Shown: in pieces, positions 45,112 to 57,092 of the stretch
Numbering within the stretch: the first letter of the stretch is position 1
Layout of the letters: each line of letters opens with the position of its first letter
Assembly: GCA_964017065.1 (NCBI GenBank)
Contig: OZ024783.1
Location: 7,480,391-7,544,390 of the forward strand
DNA from: Haliclona indistincta
Taxonomy: Eukaryota > Porifera > Demospongiae > Haplosclerida > Chalinidae
Direction: 5' to 3'
Length of the DNA: 64,000 nt
Position numbers and translations under genes: made by a program
Notes under the pieces: model-generated
Databases searched by the model: none
The model's input: only the letters and a program-made list of their open reading frames with translations
What the model was told of the DNA's origin: nothing

Positions 45112-46468
45112 GTTGCCTTGCAACGAGCTCGTTGCTAAGCTAGCTCTTGACGACCGTGCTAAGAAGAGTCACTGGCTCGGCACGTTGTCGAGCTCTGGTG
45201 ATTGACTAGAACGTTCTGTCTACACTTTGATAGTAAAGGCGACTTGAGTACTGTTTCGTTTTGATCGCTAACCGGCGAAGTGGTTGTTGGTTGCCCTACA
45301 AGCGTTGTAAAACGCTGACAAGCAGCTTGTTTACTTTGCTGAAAAGTGGTTCTGTACCTGTTACTAGTTTTTAGCTGTGCTTCGGTCCATTCTTTGCTGA
45401 TAACATGTTAGTTCGTACATGTCCTCGTGAGAATAGCGCAGTTTCTATTCTCGATCTCACACAGTGTAGCGCTAGCGCACTAGACAAGCTGAGCCGTTCA
45501 GCCGTACGGTACGGGTTTTTCTGTACCTCTTCTGACAATAGATACACTCTGGCTGATCTTGTTTTCAGTTTATCCTCGAGAAGAAAGGCTGTTCTATGAG
45601 AATAACTGTGCTGAAAGAAGATCTTGCTTTTAACATCGGTTTTGTCGTGCTTTGAATCCTTCGTTGTACTGACAATTTCCTGCTTTCGCGCTACAGCAGT
45701 CCTATCAACACACGCGATTTGTCAAGCCATGATATTTGGCGGGCACTACCCTTCGCACGCTGTGCTCTAACACGTTGGAAATTTAACCCGTAACACGGAT
45801 GTAGTTGAAATTCCTGTCCGTTGCTAATCCCTGTGAGTATATTGTATCTATGGTTTTACACAGCCATAGTTATTATGCGTGACATCACAAAAATCCATTA
45901 AATTAGCAAGATGGCGGCAAGAAAACAGCACTCGAGCAGGAAAGAGTCTCGTTTGTCGCTGTGCTCATTTCTAGGGACGCGTAGTGTGTGGCAAAGTGTG
46001 GATGAATGTATTGGCTGTGCAGTCTCCTAGTATTGGAGCTTAACTCCCACGGAATCGGATTTCCCGCACCTAAAGTTTTGGCTTGTCGCGAAACCCATCT
46101 TTTGCTCCCCTTCGTCGAACTAACGCTAGTTAAAGACGGACACTTGCCCACAGGTTAGCGCCCTAGGTGAAGGTTGTAATGCAGCGTTAAGAAATCTTAA
46201 CTACCAGTAGTTCTGGAAATCCTAACTAAAAACTGTCGTTCCAGTGGGTGTGATACGCCGCCATGTTGTGACACTCCCACGTCACGTGACACAAAGCCAT
46301 ATGAATGAGGGTGTTCAGTAAGTATAGAGGATCATAATGGTACCTGCAACATGATCATAGGACACTTGGTTCCTGAGATATGAAACAAAATGTCAAAAAC
46401 ATAGTTTTTTACTCTCTTCGTGTGGTCCACTGTATTTGCAATAATATATAGTGCAGTAAGCTCATTAA
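45112..46468. other. No gene confirmed
   Basis: A frame open from the gap edge to 45204 (ELVAKLALDDRAKKSHWLG) and one at 45405-45599 have protein-like composition but no recognisable domain. They could be remains of one exon set. Otherwise nothing is seen. Confidence 0.3.
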
Positions 46469-47504
46469 GGTGGTACGGAAGCGAAATTTGACCTCTTCAA
46501 TTTGTTTAATTTTAAAGTATTTTGTAGAGTTGGTGCATACAAATAGGATCCTCAAAGGAAATTGAAGTAAACTCCTTGGTTGCTAAGATATTGTTGTACA
46601 AATGTTACCCAACTGGTTGCTATGTGTGGGCGATGGAATGCAATAACAATTAACTACGTGTACGTCTCTGTGGTGTTAGTGCAGCCGCAGTCCAAGTCTT
46701 GGGCTAGAAGAAGCTGTACAAACACTAAACAAAGCTTTTACAGCCAACAGGTGACGCTACAACACGTTGCAGCCAAGATCGTTCGCGGTACGTTTTATCG
46801 CACGTGTATGTTATAATTTGTGGACGCGTTGCTAGGGCGGGGCACTGCGGTCGCGGCTAGGTTGTGCTGCGGTTCTGACGGCGTCTAGTGGGGCTTGTGG
46901 AGGTCAGAATGACTCAGAAGGTTACTGTAGAGTGTCGAGTCACGAAACAAACGATGTACTTTCACAAAGTCTGACTAAGGCCATGTATAACGTAGCCACT
47001 GCGTGTAGCGTGCACAAAGAGTATGGTAACTTTTCTACCGAACAGCACTGTCAGGTAAGAATTGATTCCCCGCTAGTACACCAGCGTGCTAAATTTTTGG
47101 CCAGAAGCCGCAGTTCCACGCTCTTCGTAGGCTCCTACTGGCGTCTTTGTAGGAAAGTGAGCCAAGTTTGCTTCTTTGCTGCCTTACGGGATACTAAAGG
47201 GCGATCCAATTGAGGCCTCTGCTGAAAAGTTAGCCCTTGGCGTTCTCCATAGAATTCTATTCAATATACTGGCATACAGTGCTTCTGGCAATAGCTTTGA
47301 GAAGAATTAACAAATACAGTCGGTGTATCTGAAGCGCCATAATACGAACACTAATTCTCAGGACCTCCTCTTGTTTTGTGATTGCATGCTACACACCTCA
47401 AACAACCATTATAATAACTCCAACTTGCACAGTATTTTATGTTTCAGAAATTATACATAAATAAAAAAATTCTTCCAAATTCACACCTTCGCTTCCATAC
47501 CACC
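46469..47504. mobile_element. 1036-bp TTAA element with GGTGGTACGGAAGCGAA ends
   Basis: GGTGGTACGGAAGCGAA and the complement TTCGCTTCCATACCACC lie between TTAA at 46465-46468 and 47505-47508. The GGTG start is shared with the elements at 17184 and 57358. Interior frames have no motif. Confidence 0.85.
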
Positions 47505-47579
47505 TTAATAATCATGTAAATCAATATTACCACAAGTTGTAAACGAGATGTAAAGTGGTGAACATGTCATGTATACTCA

Positions 47580-47954
47580 GGCGGTGTTCACATGGCTCCG
47601 CTTCAAGAGTAACCAGGTATCAGGTATTCGTTTTCATCCAAGAATGTACAGTGTTCACACGTATCCGTGTACACCGAAACTGCTACTACTACTAGAGCCT
47701 GGGTACGAGGCTACAGCCATGCATGCATGCCTCCCAAGCGCGCGCACGACAATCATGTGCTAGTGGCTCTATTCGGATTCCCTGTTCACACGGCGCCTGA
47801 TATTGACTCTGATTTCAAGGTCTCCACTAAAGTCTCTGGATACAAACGCACCTGGATTCAGTACTCGTTTTCATTGGTTGCGTGTGAACGAGAGGCCTAA
47901 ACGGATAGAAATGTACCCGGGTTTCTGTGAATCCGGAGCCGTGTGAACGCCGCC
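47580..47954. mobile_element. 375-bp TIR element, 3-bp duplication TCA
   Basis: GGCGGTGTTCACATGGCTCC and the complement of GGCGGCGTTCACACGGCTCC form the ends, with TCA on both sides. A 3-bp duplication with GGC ends fits PIF/Harbinger-like miniature elements, not firmly. Confidence 0.65.
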
Positions 47955-47961
47955 TCAGTTT

Positions 47962-49046
47962 GAGTACACTCAGTTTGAAAGAGTGTACTCGTGAAAAGAG
48001 AGGCAAAGGAGTACACAGGAAGGTACATGGCCAAACTAAGCTCCCCAGCAACTGGATGGATTTCTTACGAGACGCAACTAACAAGAAGGAACTATTTACA
48101 TTTCTAACCACTAAGGTTGCTGAATTTTCTTTTCCACCAAGTAAAGTTGTCCATATTACATCTGGTGAGTCTGTTGTAAGTTGCAACAGTGCAACCATGA
48201 GGAAGCAGACACGCGAATTGTTGTGCATGTGCAACATGCACTTGAGCATGGGGAGAAAATGATCGAAGTTCGGACAGCAGATAGTGATGTAATTGTCATT
48301 CTTATAGGTGTATACTTTTACCTAGTCTTGATTCAACCATCTGCTGAAATTTGGGTAGCATTTGGCACAGGAAAAAACTTCCGATTCTACAGTATTAAAG
48401 CCATATCTACCTGCATAGGTGAGCAAAATGCACGAGCATTACCAGTCTTTCATGCATGGAGTGGCTGTGATACAACATCTGCATTCAGAGGTAAAGGCTA
48501 GAAAATAGCTTGGCGTGAAGTCACCCAAAGTCACCCAAACATTCAGGAAGTCACCCAAACATTTAATTTCCTGGCTGCTAATCCATTTGGAGTGTAACTC
48601 AGGTCACTTTCAGAAGATTGAAAGATTATCTGTTGTGCTGTATGATAAAACCAGTTCATTGAGTTTGGTGAATGAAGCTAGAGAGGAACTATTTTGCCGC
48701 AAAAACAGAAATGTAGGCAACATACCACCAACACAAAATGCACTTCTACAGCACACAAAAAGGTCTATATACCAAGCTGGGATATGGACAACTAGCTATC
48801 TAGCACACCAAGTATTGCCATCTCCAAGTGAATTTGCTTGGTCAATTAAGGAGTCCACCAGAAAATACGTGGGCACCTATTTGGATGACAATACCTGAGG
48901 TTTCTAAGGCATGCAACCAATTGATTAAATGTTCCTGCAAGGGACTCTGTACTAAATGCAAGTGTGCAAAGGCTAGCCTGGCGTGTTCTCCACTATGCAG
49001 TTGTAAATGCAATCGATACTCTTCAACCAACAGTGCACAAGAATAA
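47962..49046 (+). pseudogene. HEEADTR-family gene relic, several frameshifts
   Basis: Successive frames read LKECTREKRGKG and KLPSNWMDFLRDATNKKELF (47962-48180), then HEEADTRIVVHVQHALEHG, VRTADSDVIVILIG, WVAFGTGKNFRFYSI and LPVFHAWSGCDTTSAFRGKG (48190-48500). They continue with ERLSVVLYDKTSSLSLVNEA and NALLQHTKRSIYQAGIW (48600-48790), and a Cys-rich end CKGLCTKCKCAKASLAC (48930-49046). This order matches a large uncharacterised family repeated in invertebrate genomes and probably spread by mobile elements. The EEAD and DSD motifs resemble acidic clusters of PIN/FEN-like nucleases; that function is inferred. At least three frame changes make it dead. Confidence 0.75.
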
Positions 49047-49198
49047 CAATGAACAAACATCACTTAAAATTGATTTGCTTGTGATTATTTGTTCTTACTC
49101 ATGATAATTATTGTGTTGAATACTCAAACAAATATAATTTATCACAAATTATACTGTATATAAATAATAGGATTAGTTGGTTATGACAAAATGGTGCT

Positions 49199-49495
49199 GG
49201 TGTCATGATGCTGGTGTCAATGGCACAGCTATTCATTCTACCAGAAGACAGAACTGATGGCTATGCAATGCAACAACTACATATTTTCGGTAACATCACC
49301 AGTTCTGTTTTGATTTTCCAAGTGACAAATGCTTCCCTGGGGTGGTGTGAGGTAAATAGTACTTTGAGACCATCTACTATCTCTTGTGCTACAGCCAACC
49401 AACGCATCACCAACGCATCATCTCTTGTGCTACAGATCACCAACGCATCACCAACGCATCATCTCTTGTGCTACAGCCAACCAACGCATCATTAA
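49199..49495 (+). pseudogene. Ig subfamily B fragment, plus copy
   Basis: Second half of the Ig domain: PEDRTDGYAMQQLHIFGNIT, SSVLIFQVTNASLG and WCEVNST, lacking the YY of YYWC. A four-base insertion before PEDR shifts the frame. Its end has spread into tandem copies of ACCAACGCATCATCTCTTGT. It is the inverted partner of the next pseudogene. Confidence 0.75.
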
Positions 49496-49794
49496 GCAGC
49501 ATTTTTGATGCTGATATTGGTTGTGGAATATTTAAGATTTTTGTTGGGCTCCTAGGCTAATATTGTTTAGAATGTTGAAGTAAAGCTGCATGCAAAATTT
49601 GACGCTTTTGTCCGCAAATGCACGGTAATTTCATTAATCTACTTGACTATAGTGGGTGTAGCCAAATGACAAGACTTAGTGAACGCATATAATCATGGTG
49701 ATCCCTAATGAGAAGACGGTGGGTGAATCTTCATCGGCACACTCTACAGAATTTTGATTAAAATTTATCAAATCGAAATCAGCACACTCAGGTA

Positions 49795-50225
49795 GTGATG
49801 CGTTGGTTGGCTGTAGCACAAGAGATAGTAGATGGTCTCAAAGTACTATTTACCTCACACCACCCCAGGGAAGCATTTGTCACTTGGAAAATCAAAACAG
49901 AACTGGTGATGTTACCGAAAATATGTAGTTGTTGCATTGCATAGCCATCAGTTCTGTCTTCTGGTAGAATGAATAGCTGTGCCATTGACACCAGCATCAT
50001 GGACACACCGAGACCAGTACCAGGTCACATTAATTGCCAAAGCCATTGTCCTGTTGGAGGATATTCCAATAATTTCTCCCAAAGGATTACAGTTCAGTTC
50101 AGTAGGAGGTTGAGTTCTGTAGTCATGATCGATAAGCAAGCTAGGTAGTTTGCTCACTTAACGTTTCCCTGAGCAACAGTGTTGCTAACAAGCAGGCAGA
50201 CAATCAGTGTCACTAGCGGTTTCAT
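49795..50225 (-). pseudogene. Ig subfamily B, minus copy
   Basis: The signal exon starts at 50225 (MKPLVTLIVCLL). An intron of about 41 bp follows, then TQPPTELNCNPLGEIIGI and NVTWYWSRCVHDAGVNGTAI. The same four-base insertion as in the plus copy is followed by PEDRTDGYAMQQLHIFG to about 49795. No stalk or membrane segment is seen. The shared lesion shows the inverted duplication came after inactivation. The spacer is about 300 bp. Confidence 0.75.
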
Positions 50226-50522
50226 GATGCAAAGTACAGTCAAACTGCCAGCGTCGAAAATTGCCCAAATTTATTTTAACCGGAAGTAGGCGGTGTCCTG
50301 GACGTTTGAGGAGAAAACATGAAAGCTAGTCAGCTCAGGAAACGTCGTTTTTATATCAGTTGTACACCGACTTGTTACTTCAGAATACGGATTTCAACTT
50401 TAAAATGTTGGCTCTTTCGTTGTATCAAAACTGGGATTGGTAGCGCGTTTCAGAGGAAATGTACGACAGTTACAAATAAGTTACTATTTCTGTAGGCCTG
50501 GGTATTAGCTTCAATTTAGTAA

Positions 50523-50682
50523 TATAGATAGTTTCGTGGCAAAGGTGTGATGGAATGTTCGCGGCTAATATCGACCCAAAAGTGCGGAAATGACGTCATA
50601 ATTCTGATGTCGTTTCCGCACTTTTGGGTCGATATTAGCCGCGAACATTCCATCACACCTTTGCCACGAAACTATCTATACT
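50523..50682. repeat. Near-perfect 158-bp palindrome
   Basis: TATAGATAGTTTCGTGGCAA through ACCCAAAAGTGCGGAAA is mirrored exactly after a centre TGACGTCATAATTCTGATGT. 50700-51520 holds nothing recognised. Confidence 0.85.
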
Positions 50683-51522
50683 TGGCTGCGTAAAGATGTC
50701 AAAACGAAAGTGTCCCACATTTTTCTATGGCTATTTGGCGGTGCCATCTTTGATCTTCCTATGTAAAGGTTGTATAATGCTACTATGAATGGTAACAATT
50801 AACACATTTACTAGCCATGACTTCTAAACAGTGTTGGTAAGTCATTTACTGACAGAATTAATTAGCAATGAAAATATTGAAAGTACCAGTGTCTATGGTA
50901 CAGATCGTACTATACATTTTTTAGTGTTTCAAAGAACACACTGCTAAGAACAAGACCTTTATGGACAGTGATAGGACTAGACCTTTGGCCAGTCAGCTGC
51001 AACTGCATTCAAGACTCCGGGAACAGCTATTATCTCTTTAATAGCAATAATCAACAATGCATTATTAATTATTATACGATAACTAAGCGAGATACTACAG
51101 GACAACACTAATTTCCACACTGAAATATGACTGACAGGTTGCTTGTCTTACTGATGAATTATAGAAACTAACAATCAGACTGTCAAAACGGAAATGTCCC
51201 ACGTTTTTAAAAGTTCAGTATTTTACACAATAACTCAGGAATTACTGCATTGATTTTAATGAAACAAACTTTAAAATAAGTAGAAAAACATTACTTATGG
51301 ATATTTGTAATCCTTGAAATATAATTATATACGTGTGATTAAAAAAGCTGTTGGAAGACAACTAGCGGGAAATTTTGTCTTGGTGTGCGTTTATTAGAGT
51401 GAAAATTATAACTCTTGATTTGTACGTATTTCGGGATACCAGCGGTTTGACTGAGTATCCAGCAGCGATGATGGCGGCTAGTTTGCGCATGTGTATACAA
51501 TATCATTATTCATAAGGTGCAT

Positions 51523-52355
51523 CAGGAGCCCATAAGAGGAAGGAGCGTTCAACTCCAATCGCGCGTGTAGTAATAGCCAAACGTAAACTCCGCCGCCTTG
51601 CGCATCCAAAAAGCGTCCCTATATGGAAGTTTTTTTGGAACGGCATTATGTACAGAGAAGCCCCGATTGGTTGCCATGGTAATCACGTGATAAATATGGA
51701 CTCTAGTCAGAGCACACACTAGGAAACATTAGTCTAACAACTAAATCCTAAACCCTAAACCCTAAAAACCTTCTCCTAACTGTGCAAAGTCGGGAGGGTG
51801 TCCTAAAGCGGGCCTTCTGCCCTTGCTAAAGATCGTCTAGAGCGTTGTAAATGGACAAAAAACTTACGTTTTTGGAGAGAAAAAAATAATAAAAAAAGAC
51901 ACCATGATTGGTAATCGAACCCGGAGCGTATGCACTACAAACCACTCACTAAACCGCTGAGCCACCGAAACCTGCTGACTGGTCAATCCACCAAACAAGC
52001 TTTTATAGAGCTTCTAAACGCGCGCGCGCGCGCGTAGATAATATAAGCCGCCGAAGGCGGCTCGCGCACGTGACTTCCGGTCGGGGCTTCTCGGTACATA
52101 ATGCGATTCGTTTTTTTGCATGCGGGCCAATAGTCAGCCGGCATGTCAACGTCATATGTAAACTCGTGTACGCCTTTTACAAGTAGGCTGTGGCCCATGT
52201 GTGTTGTTTGGCTACAACACATACAGGACATCTGTACGTCACATGCATGTGCTGTAAGCTGCAAAACGTCACAACAATGCGCCGCACGCTGCGCACGGCG
52301 GAGTTTACGTTTGGCTAAATCGCGGCTGAACGCTCCTTCCTCTTATGGGCTCCTG
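51523..52355. mobile_element. 833-bp TIR element, 7-bp duplication GGTGCAT
   Basis: The ends CAGGAGCCCATAAGAGGAAG and complement are flanked by GGTGCAT at 51516-51522 and 52356-52362. Inside is a second inverted pair GCCAAACGTAAACTCCGCCG. It also holds a short CCCTAAA run (about 51757-51770) and a tRNA-like piece. Related in ends and duplication length to 1469-2011. Confidence 0.85.
51905..51977 (-). repeat. tRNA-derived SINE head or tRNA relic
   Basis: The minus strand reads GGTGGCTCAGCGGTTTAGTG (A-box type TGGCTCAGCGG) and GGGTTCGATTACC (B-box type) about 45 bp later. A T-rich tail follows below 51900. The acceptor stem is not clean, so a functional tRNA is unlikely. Confidence 0.55.
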
Positions 52356-52362
52356 GGTGCAT

Positions 52363-53764
52363 GCATGCTCAGGGCCAGCTGCAGTACATTGCAGTACATT
52401 GTGTATTCATAAGATGAGTGTTCCCAATAGTATAAACTGTGGCTTTCCTTATCACATCCTCTTATCACATAAAATGACTTGAGCATTGATATAATTTAGC
52501 CTCGTTAGTGTATAGTTGTGTATAACATAATAATTATTATTTGCACCAGGTTATGTGGTGAGTCCAGATATTAGTAGATAACTCTGGGGATAACTCTGTA
52601 TATTATGTGAACACCAGTTTCACCACAGTTTGTTGTGCTATAATGTTAATATTTAACAGCGCTAATGGGTTTGTTGATGGTGAATAGAATCGATAGTTTG
52701 GTTATGTTCAGATATGGTGCACTTTCTCCAACTATCTCTTGCTGAGTGTGTTCCTTGCCTAGGCGTTTTTTTTTGTTTTTTTTTTAACTTTTCAATATGA
52801 AAATAGCAAAAGCTAATACAAGTCATGTTCTAAAAGAAATTTAACTAAATTATATTTAAAATGGGAACAACAGAATGTACCTACAAGATGTGATGAGTAG
52901 GGTTCGTCGGTCTCCTCACTCACTGCAGGCTCTACTGCTATCACACACGAGCTCATTAGACGTACCCGGCTAAGTTACTGTTTGCTCTGTTGCAGCTACT
53001 GCTTTCCGCCGGCGTCTCCGGTAGGCCCTTTGATATTCCTTTTGTCGCTCCAGTCGTCCGCTTTCACATTGATTGGGTGACTCTGCCTCTCGTCGTCGCT
53101 TTCTGGTAGCGGCCTTGTCGTGTAAAAGTTTTTGCTTTTGAGGTGTCTCTGATTTCTGTTGTCAGGGTAGTCGTCCCTGAGTCATCTGCTGATTGCCAGA
53201 ATTGCAGGTATCTTGTTTAAATTAAAACCAATTCAAGCGCCAATCATGTGCGCACGTGCTAAAAAGGGCGTTTCCTACTTCTCGGGAACATTTAAAGGAC
53301 AAACGCTACCCCGTGACAGATAGATAGAAAGATAGATACATTCCCCGCCGCGTGGGCCATTGTGCCAATCAATGTGGGGCTCGCTCAGGCTCGCCCCAAT
53401 TATACCATGATTCGAGCCCCTCGCGAGTCTTGTCCCCGGCCGTTTCGTCGACTCCCATTTCGTCGACTCCCGATTCGTCGACTAATTAATTAATTGGCCA
53501 CGCTTGCTGTGCGGCCACGATTAATTGCCTGCTGTCATTGCTGTCAGATCATGCACGCTGTTTGTTCTGTTGCTGTCAATTGGCGTCCCTAGCGACTATG
53601 CATGATGCTGTTTGTACTGTTCGTGGCTGGCACTTACACTCTAGAGGAATACATCGAGCAAGTCAGCAAATGGATGGGAGTTTTGTGAGTTGTGTTGACA
53701 TTGTGTACCCCTGCATGGGCTTTTCCATCTCCCCAGTTTATCATCTCTGAAATCTAGCCCATTA
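52363..53764. other. No gene recognised; short TTTCGTCGACTCCC repeats
   Basis: Three units of TTCGTCGACTCCC at 53440-53485; otherwise no feature supported. Confidence 0.4.
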
Positions 53765-54000
53765 TTGCATTCACCTCTAGCTTCGCTTATTCTGCATGAG
53801 CTTTCGCTTATTAATTTTCATTTCCCCTTTCCTACCCTTATCCTAGCCTGTGATTATCTCTTACGCTGAGCCTCGATCGTTTTCATATCCCCTTCAATAC
53901 CCTTATCCTATAGCCTTTGCTTATCTCTTACTCTCAGCCTTCGTTTTCATTTCCCCTTCCATACCTCTAACTCTACCCTTTGCGTATTCTTAACAACCGT
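53765..54000. repeat. Tandem repeat, units of about 64 bp
   Basis: Three degenerate units containing TTTCATTTCCCCTT, ACCCTTATCCTA and TTATCTCTTACTC. Confidence 0.6.
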
Positions 54001-54235
54001 TTCCCTGACCCTTCCCTGTTTGTTTCCATTTTTTGTCTAAGCTGGTGTATGTTTTTTTTTCCAGAAATCTGGTTTTTCCCTTGGATGGTATGGGCACAGC
54101 CATCCTAAATTTTCCTCTTTGTGCCCCCAGCTTATCTCTCTCAACTAAACTTTCTTTCTATCTCTTTCTTTCTATCTCTTTTAAACGTCTCACTGAGCAT
54201 GTAACATAGCAGTAGCATGTAGCATTAGCGTTAGC

Positions 54236-54836
54236 ATAGCCAGGGCTCAGACATGTATTCTTGTATCACGTGATTGCAACGCTGACGTCACATCTTGCGG
54301 CGCACGACCAAAAACCACAGAAATTAACTCAGCTTTACACACGCTACATATTTTACGTTTTACTTTCGTTTGCAACAGTTTTAGCTATCAAAGGTCTGGC
54401 TGCAGCATCATAAGTATGTGTACCACAATCGGTTGGATCCGTTTGGCCCGATCTTACAGAGTTTGTATTATATGAATACTAACAGGTGTAAGTAAAACAA
54501 GATTAATGAGCTATTATAGTGACAAAAATGCTTCAGCGCAACTGCACGCCAAATCCATCCAACCGTTTTTGGACATAGGCAATCTATTGCTACTGGCGAA
54601 ATTTCAGCATCTGCAAACATTTCCTGTAGAAAGAAAACGTTAAGTCATAATATTCTAAAAATGTATGATAACTACGCATATACAAATCTGTACCAGGACA
54701 AAATCGCGCTAAACATGCACTGATGTGTTATATTTCATTAAAACTTTAGTTCTTTAGCAAAGCTTAAGAAGTAAGCGTTTTATGCATATTTTAATAACTG
54801 TACAAAACGGCAAAAATTCGTGTACCAGCCCCCTTA
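54236..54836. mobile_element. Truncated copy of the 57358 TTAA element
   Basis: About 95 percent similar to 57470-58058 (CAGACATGTATTC, TTTTACGTTTTACTTTCGTT, GGTTGGATCCGTTTGGCCCG). It keeps the right end (CCCCCTTAAGG) but lacks the left end. Confidence 0.85.
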
Positions 54837-56336
54837 AGGGTGGAAATCCCAAACATCAGGATTACGAATATTTTGGTTTCTACTGTTAGTTGAAGGCTTG
54901 GTCAGTCACACTGATCACCCAAGAAAGTCGCCATTCGTCTTGTGGGCGTAGCAAGCCCCACCCAATGACGAAAAGTTGCGTTTCTTTCCTGAGCATGCCA
55001 CACCCACACAAAATGTCAGACATAAACTTTGGTACACAAGGAAGAAACGTATGTATGGGATTTTGCAAAAAGGTCTCTGTCTGTAAGTTACAGAGGGGCG
55101 AATATTTAATGAGAACAAACGATTTCGGCAAAAATCCCTTACCAGCAAGAGTGATGGAAGAAGATACATCTCCTTTTGCCAGAGCGCCAAAAAAATGCCA
55201 CCTGACGCCCTCCCCACAACCCACCCATCCCTATGTGGGTCTCTCCTGATTGCCGAGTACGAAATAATTTTGTTCCAAATACGGCAAGTGCTACTGGAGT
55301 GTGGCTACACCCATTTCCTTGTAAAACGGGCAAGTAATAGCCAGTACACTGTAGATTATATTGTGCAAAGGGCAGCAAGAAAGAATAGTTCGGGTTTTCC
55401 TGGCTTAAACTATCTTGCACACATTACAAAGCATTGCATTATTGTAGTGGGCGTGGCAATACGTCATATGAAATTAGCTTGTCGTACCCCCCTGGTGGCC
55501 AGAGGAGGTTGGAAGTATTAGTATACGCACGTGATTGTAGGCTGTTATTATGCGCACGTGATTTCGAATGAGCTTAGCTAACGTTCCATCGTGAGGCGTG
55601 GCTCAATGGCGCTAACATGCATCACTAGAACTCATTCGTGGATTCTTTCTAAAATGGCATTGCGTAGAGCTTGATTACTGGTCTTACTTAAAGATATGAT
55701 CTCAGAATATTGGTTTAGCTATTTGTATAGTGCACTGCACACCAGTTTCTGTGCTTTTTATGTCGTGAAATCTAGGAAGAAGTAGCACAACTCCAGTATA
55801 CAGCACACTTGTGTTGGATTTCAGGAATCTTTCTGCTATGAAACAGCTCAAATTTAGGCAACTTTCTTAGTTCAAGCTCTGACCAGGTCTCGTCAGCTGT
55901 ATATTGGGCTTTGCAGGTAACAATGGAGCTGTCTCTTCGCTCGCCGTTTTTAAACGCTAAGAATTTGCTCCAAGACGTCTGTAGCAGACTTGCTAGTAAG
56001 CTGATTGCTTGCACAAGCAATAACTATAGTGTTTTCCACTGTTGAGAATCTTCACTACTTTCTTGCCCGTATAGCAGCTCAGGGACCCGTGGGTTGGATC
56101 GGGTAGATCGCATTTTTGTAATCTGCTTTGCAAGGCCTTTCGATTCATATTAAATTCGTTAAATTCTGTTCAGAGAATAGTGTAAAAATTAACAACTAAG
56201 ATTCGCCATACATTTTGATTTGGAGTGAATTTACAAACCACAGCCAGATTCCTCATGGTGTTAGTTTGTACGCGTGCGTAGTTGGTCATTGATGACACAC
56301 TCCCCGTACTCATTCGGTGGAATTTGCTAGTCGTAT
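54837..56336. other. No gene confirmed
   Basis: Overlapping open frames on both strands at 54886-55521 exclude each other and lack motifs. A minus frame at 55772-56020 (LQTSWSKFLAFKNGERRDSS...) has protein-like composition without a known domain. Confidence 0.3.
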
Positions 56337-56369
56337 GTATGGCAAGCCAAACCAGACAAAATTGGCAAA

Positions 56370-56968
56370 CAAAAAACCAATGGCAAAAACCAATGGCAAA
56401 ATTTAAAAACCAATGACAAAATTAAAAAAAAAACCAATGGCAAAATTAAAAAGAACCAATGGCAAAATTAAAAAAAACCAATGGCAAAATTTAAAAAACC
56501 AATGGCAAAATTAAAAAAAAAACCAATGGCAAAATTTAAAAACCAATGGCAAAATAAATAAATTAAAAAAAACCAATGGCAAAATTTATAAAACCAATGG
56601 CAAAATTTAAAAACCAATGGCAGAATTAAAAAAAACCAATGGCAAGATTAAAAAAAACCAATGGCAAAATTAAAAAAAAACTAATGGCAAAATTAAAAAA
56701 ACCAATGGCAAAATTAAAAAAAAACCAATGGCAAAATTTAGAAACCAATGGCAAAATAAATAAAAAACCAATGGCAAAATTAAAAAAAAACCAATGGAAA
56801 AATTGATAAAACCAATGGCAAAGTTTAAAAACCAATGGCAGAATTAAAAAAACCAATGGCAAAATTAACCAAAGGCAAAATTTAAAAAAACAATGGCAAA
56901 ATTAAAAAAATAACAAATGGCAAAGTTAAACAAACAAATGGCAAACTTAAACAAACAAATGGCAAGAT
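56370..56968. repeat. Minisatellite CCAATGGCAAAATTAAAAAA, left arm
   Basis: About 28 units of 18-24 bp with variable A runs. The inverted arms at 61676-61963 and 62608-62925 have about 13 and 15 units. Confidence 0.9.
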
Positions 56969-57092
56969 TTATCAACTTATAAACATTGAAAAAAGCCAGC
57001 AAAGTTTGTCTTAGTACTGAGGCGGAGCTAACTGCAGACTATATTGATAGTGTGTGTGTCTCAACAAGGGATGTGTGCCGTGTATTTCATTA

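Noticed and set aside
44722..45205. Open frames across 44912-45111
   Set aside because: They span an assembly gap of N.
51757..51772. CCCTAAA repeats as telomere
   Set aside because: Only two to three units, inside a TIR element.
51905..51977. Functional tRNA gene
   Set aside because: A- and B-box-like motifs are present but the acceptor stem and anticodon arm do not fold cleanly; better explained as a SINE head.
54886..55521. Overlapping frames of about 100 codons on both strands
   Set aside because: They exclude one another, have no recognisable motif and no splice logic.
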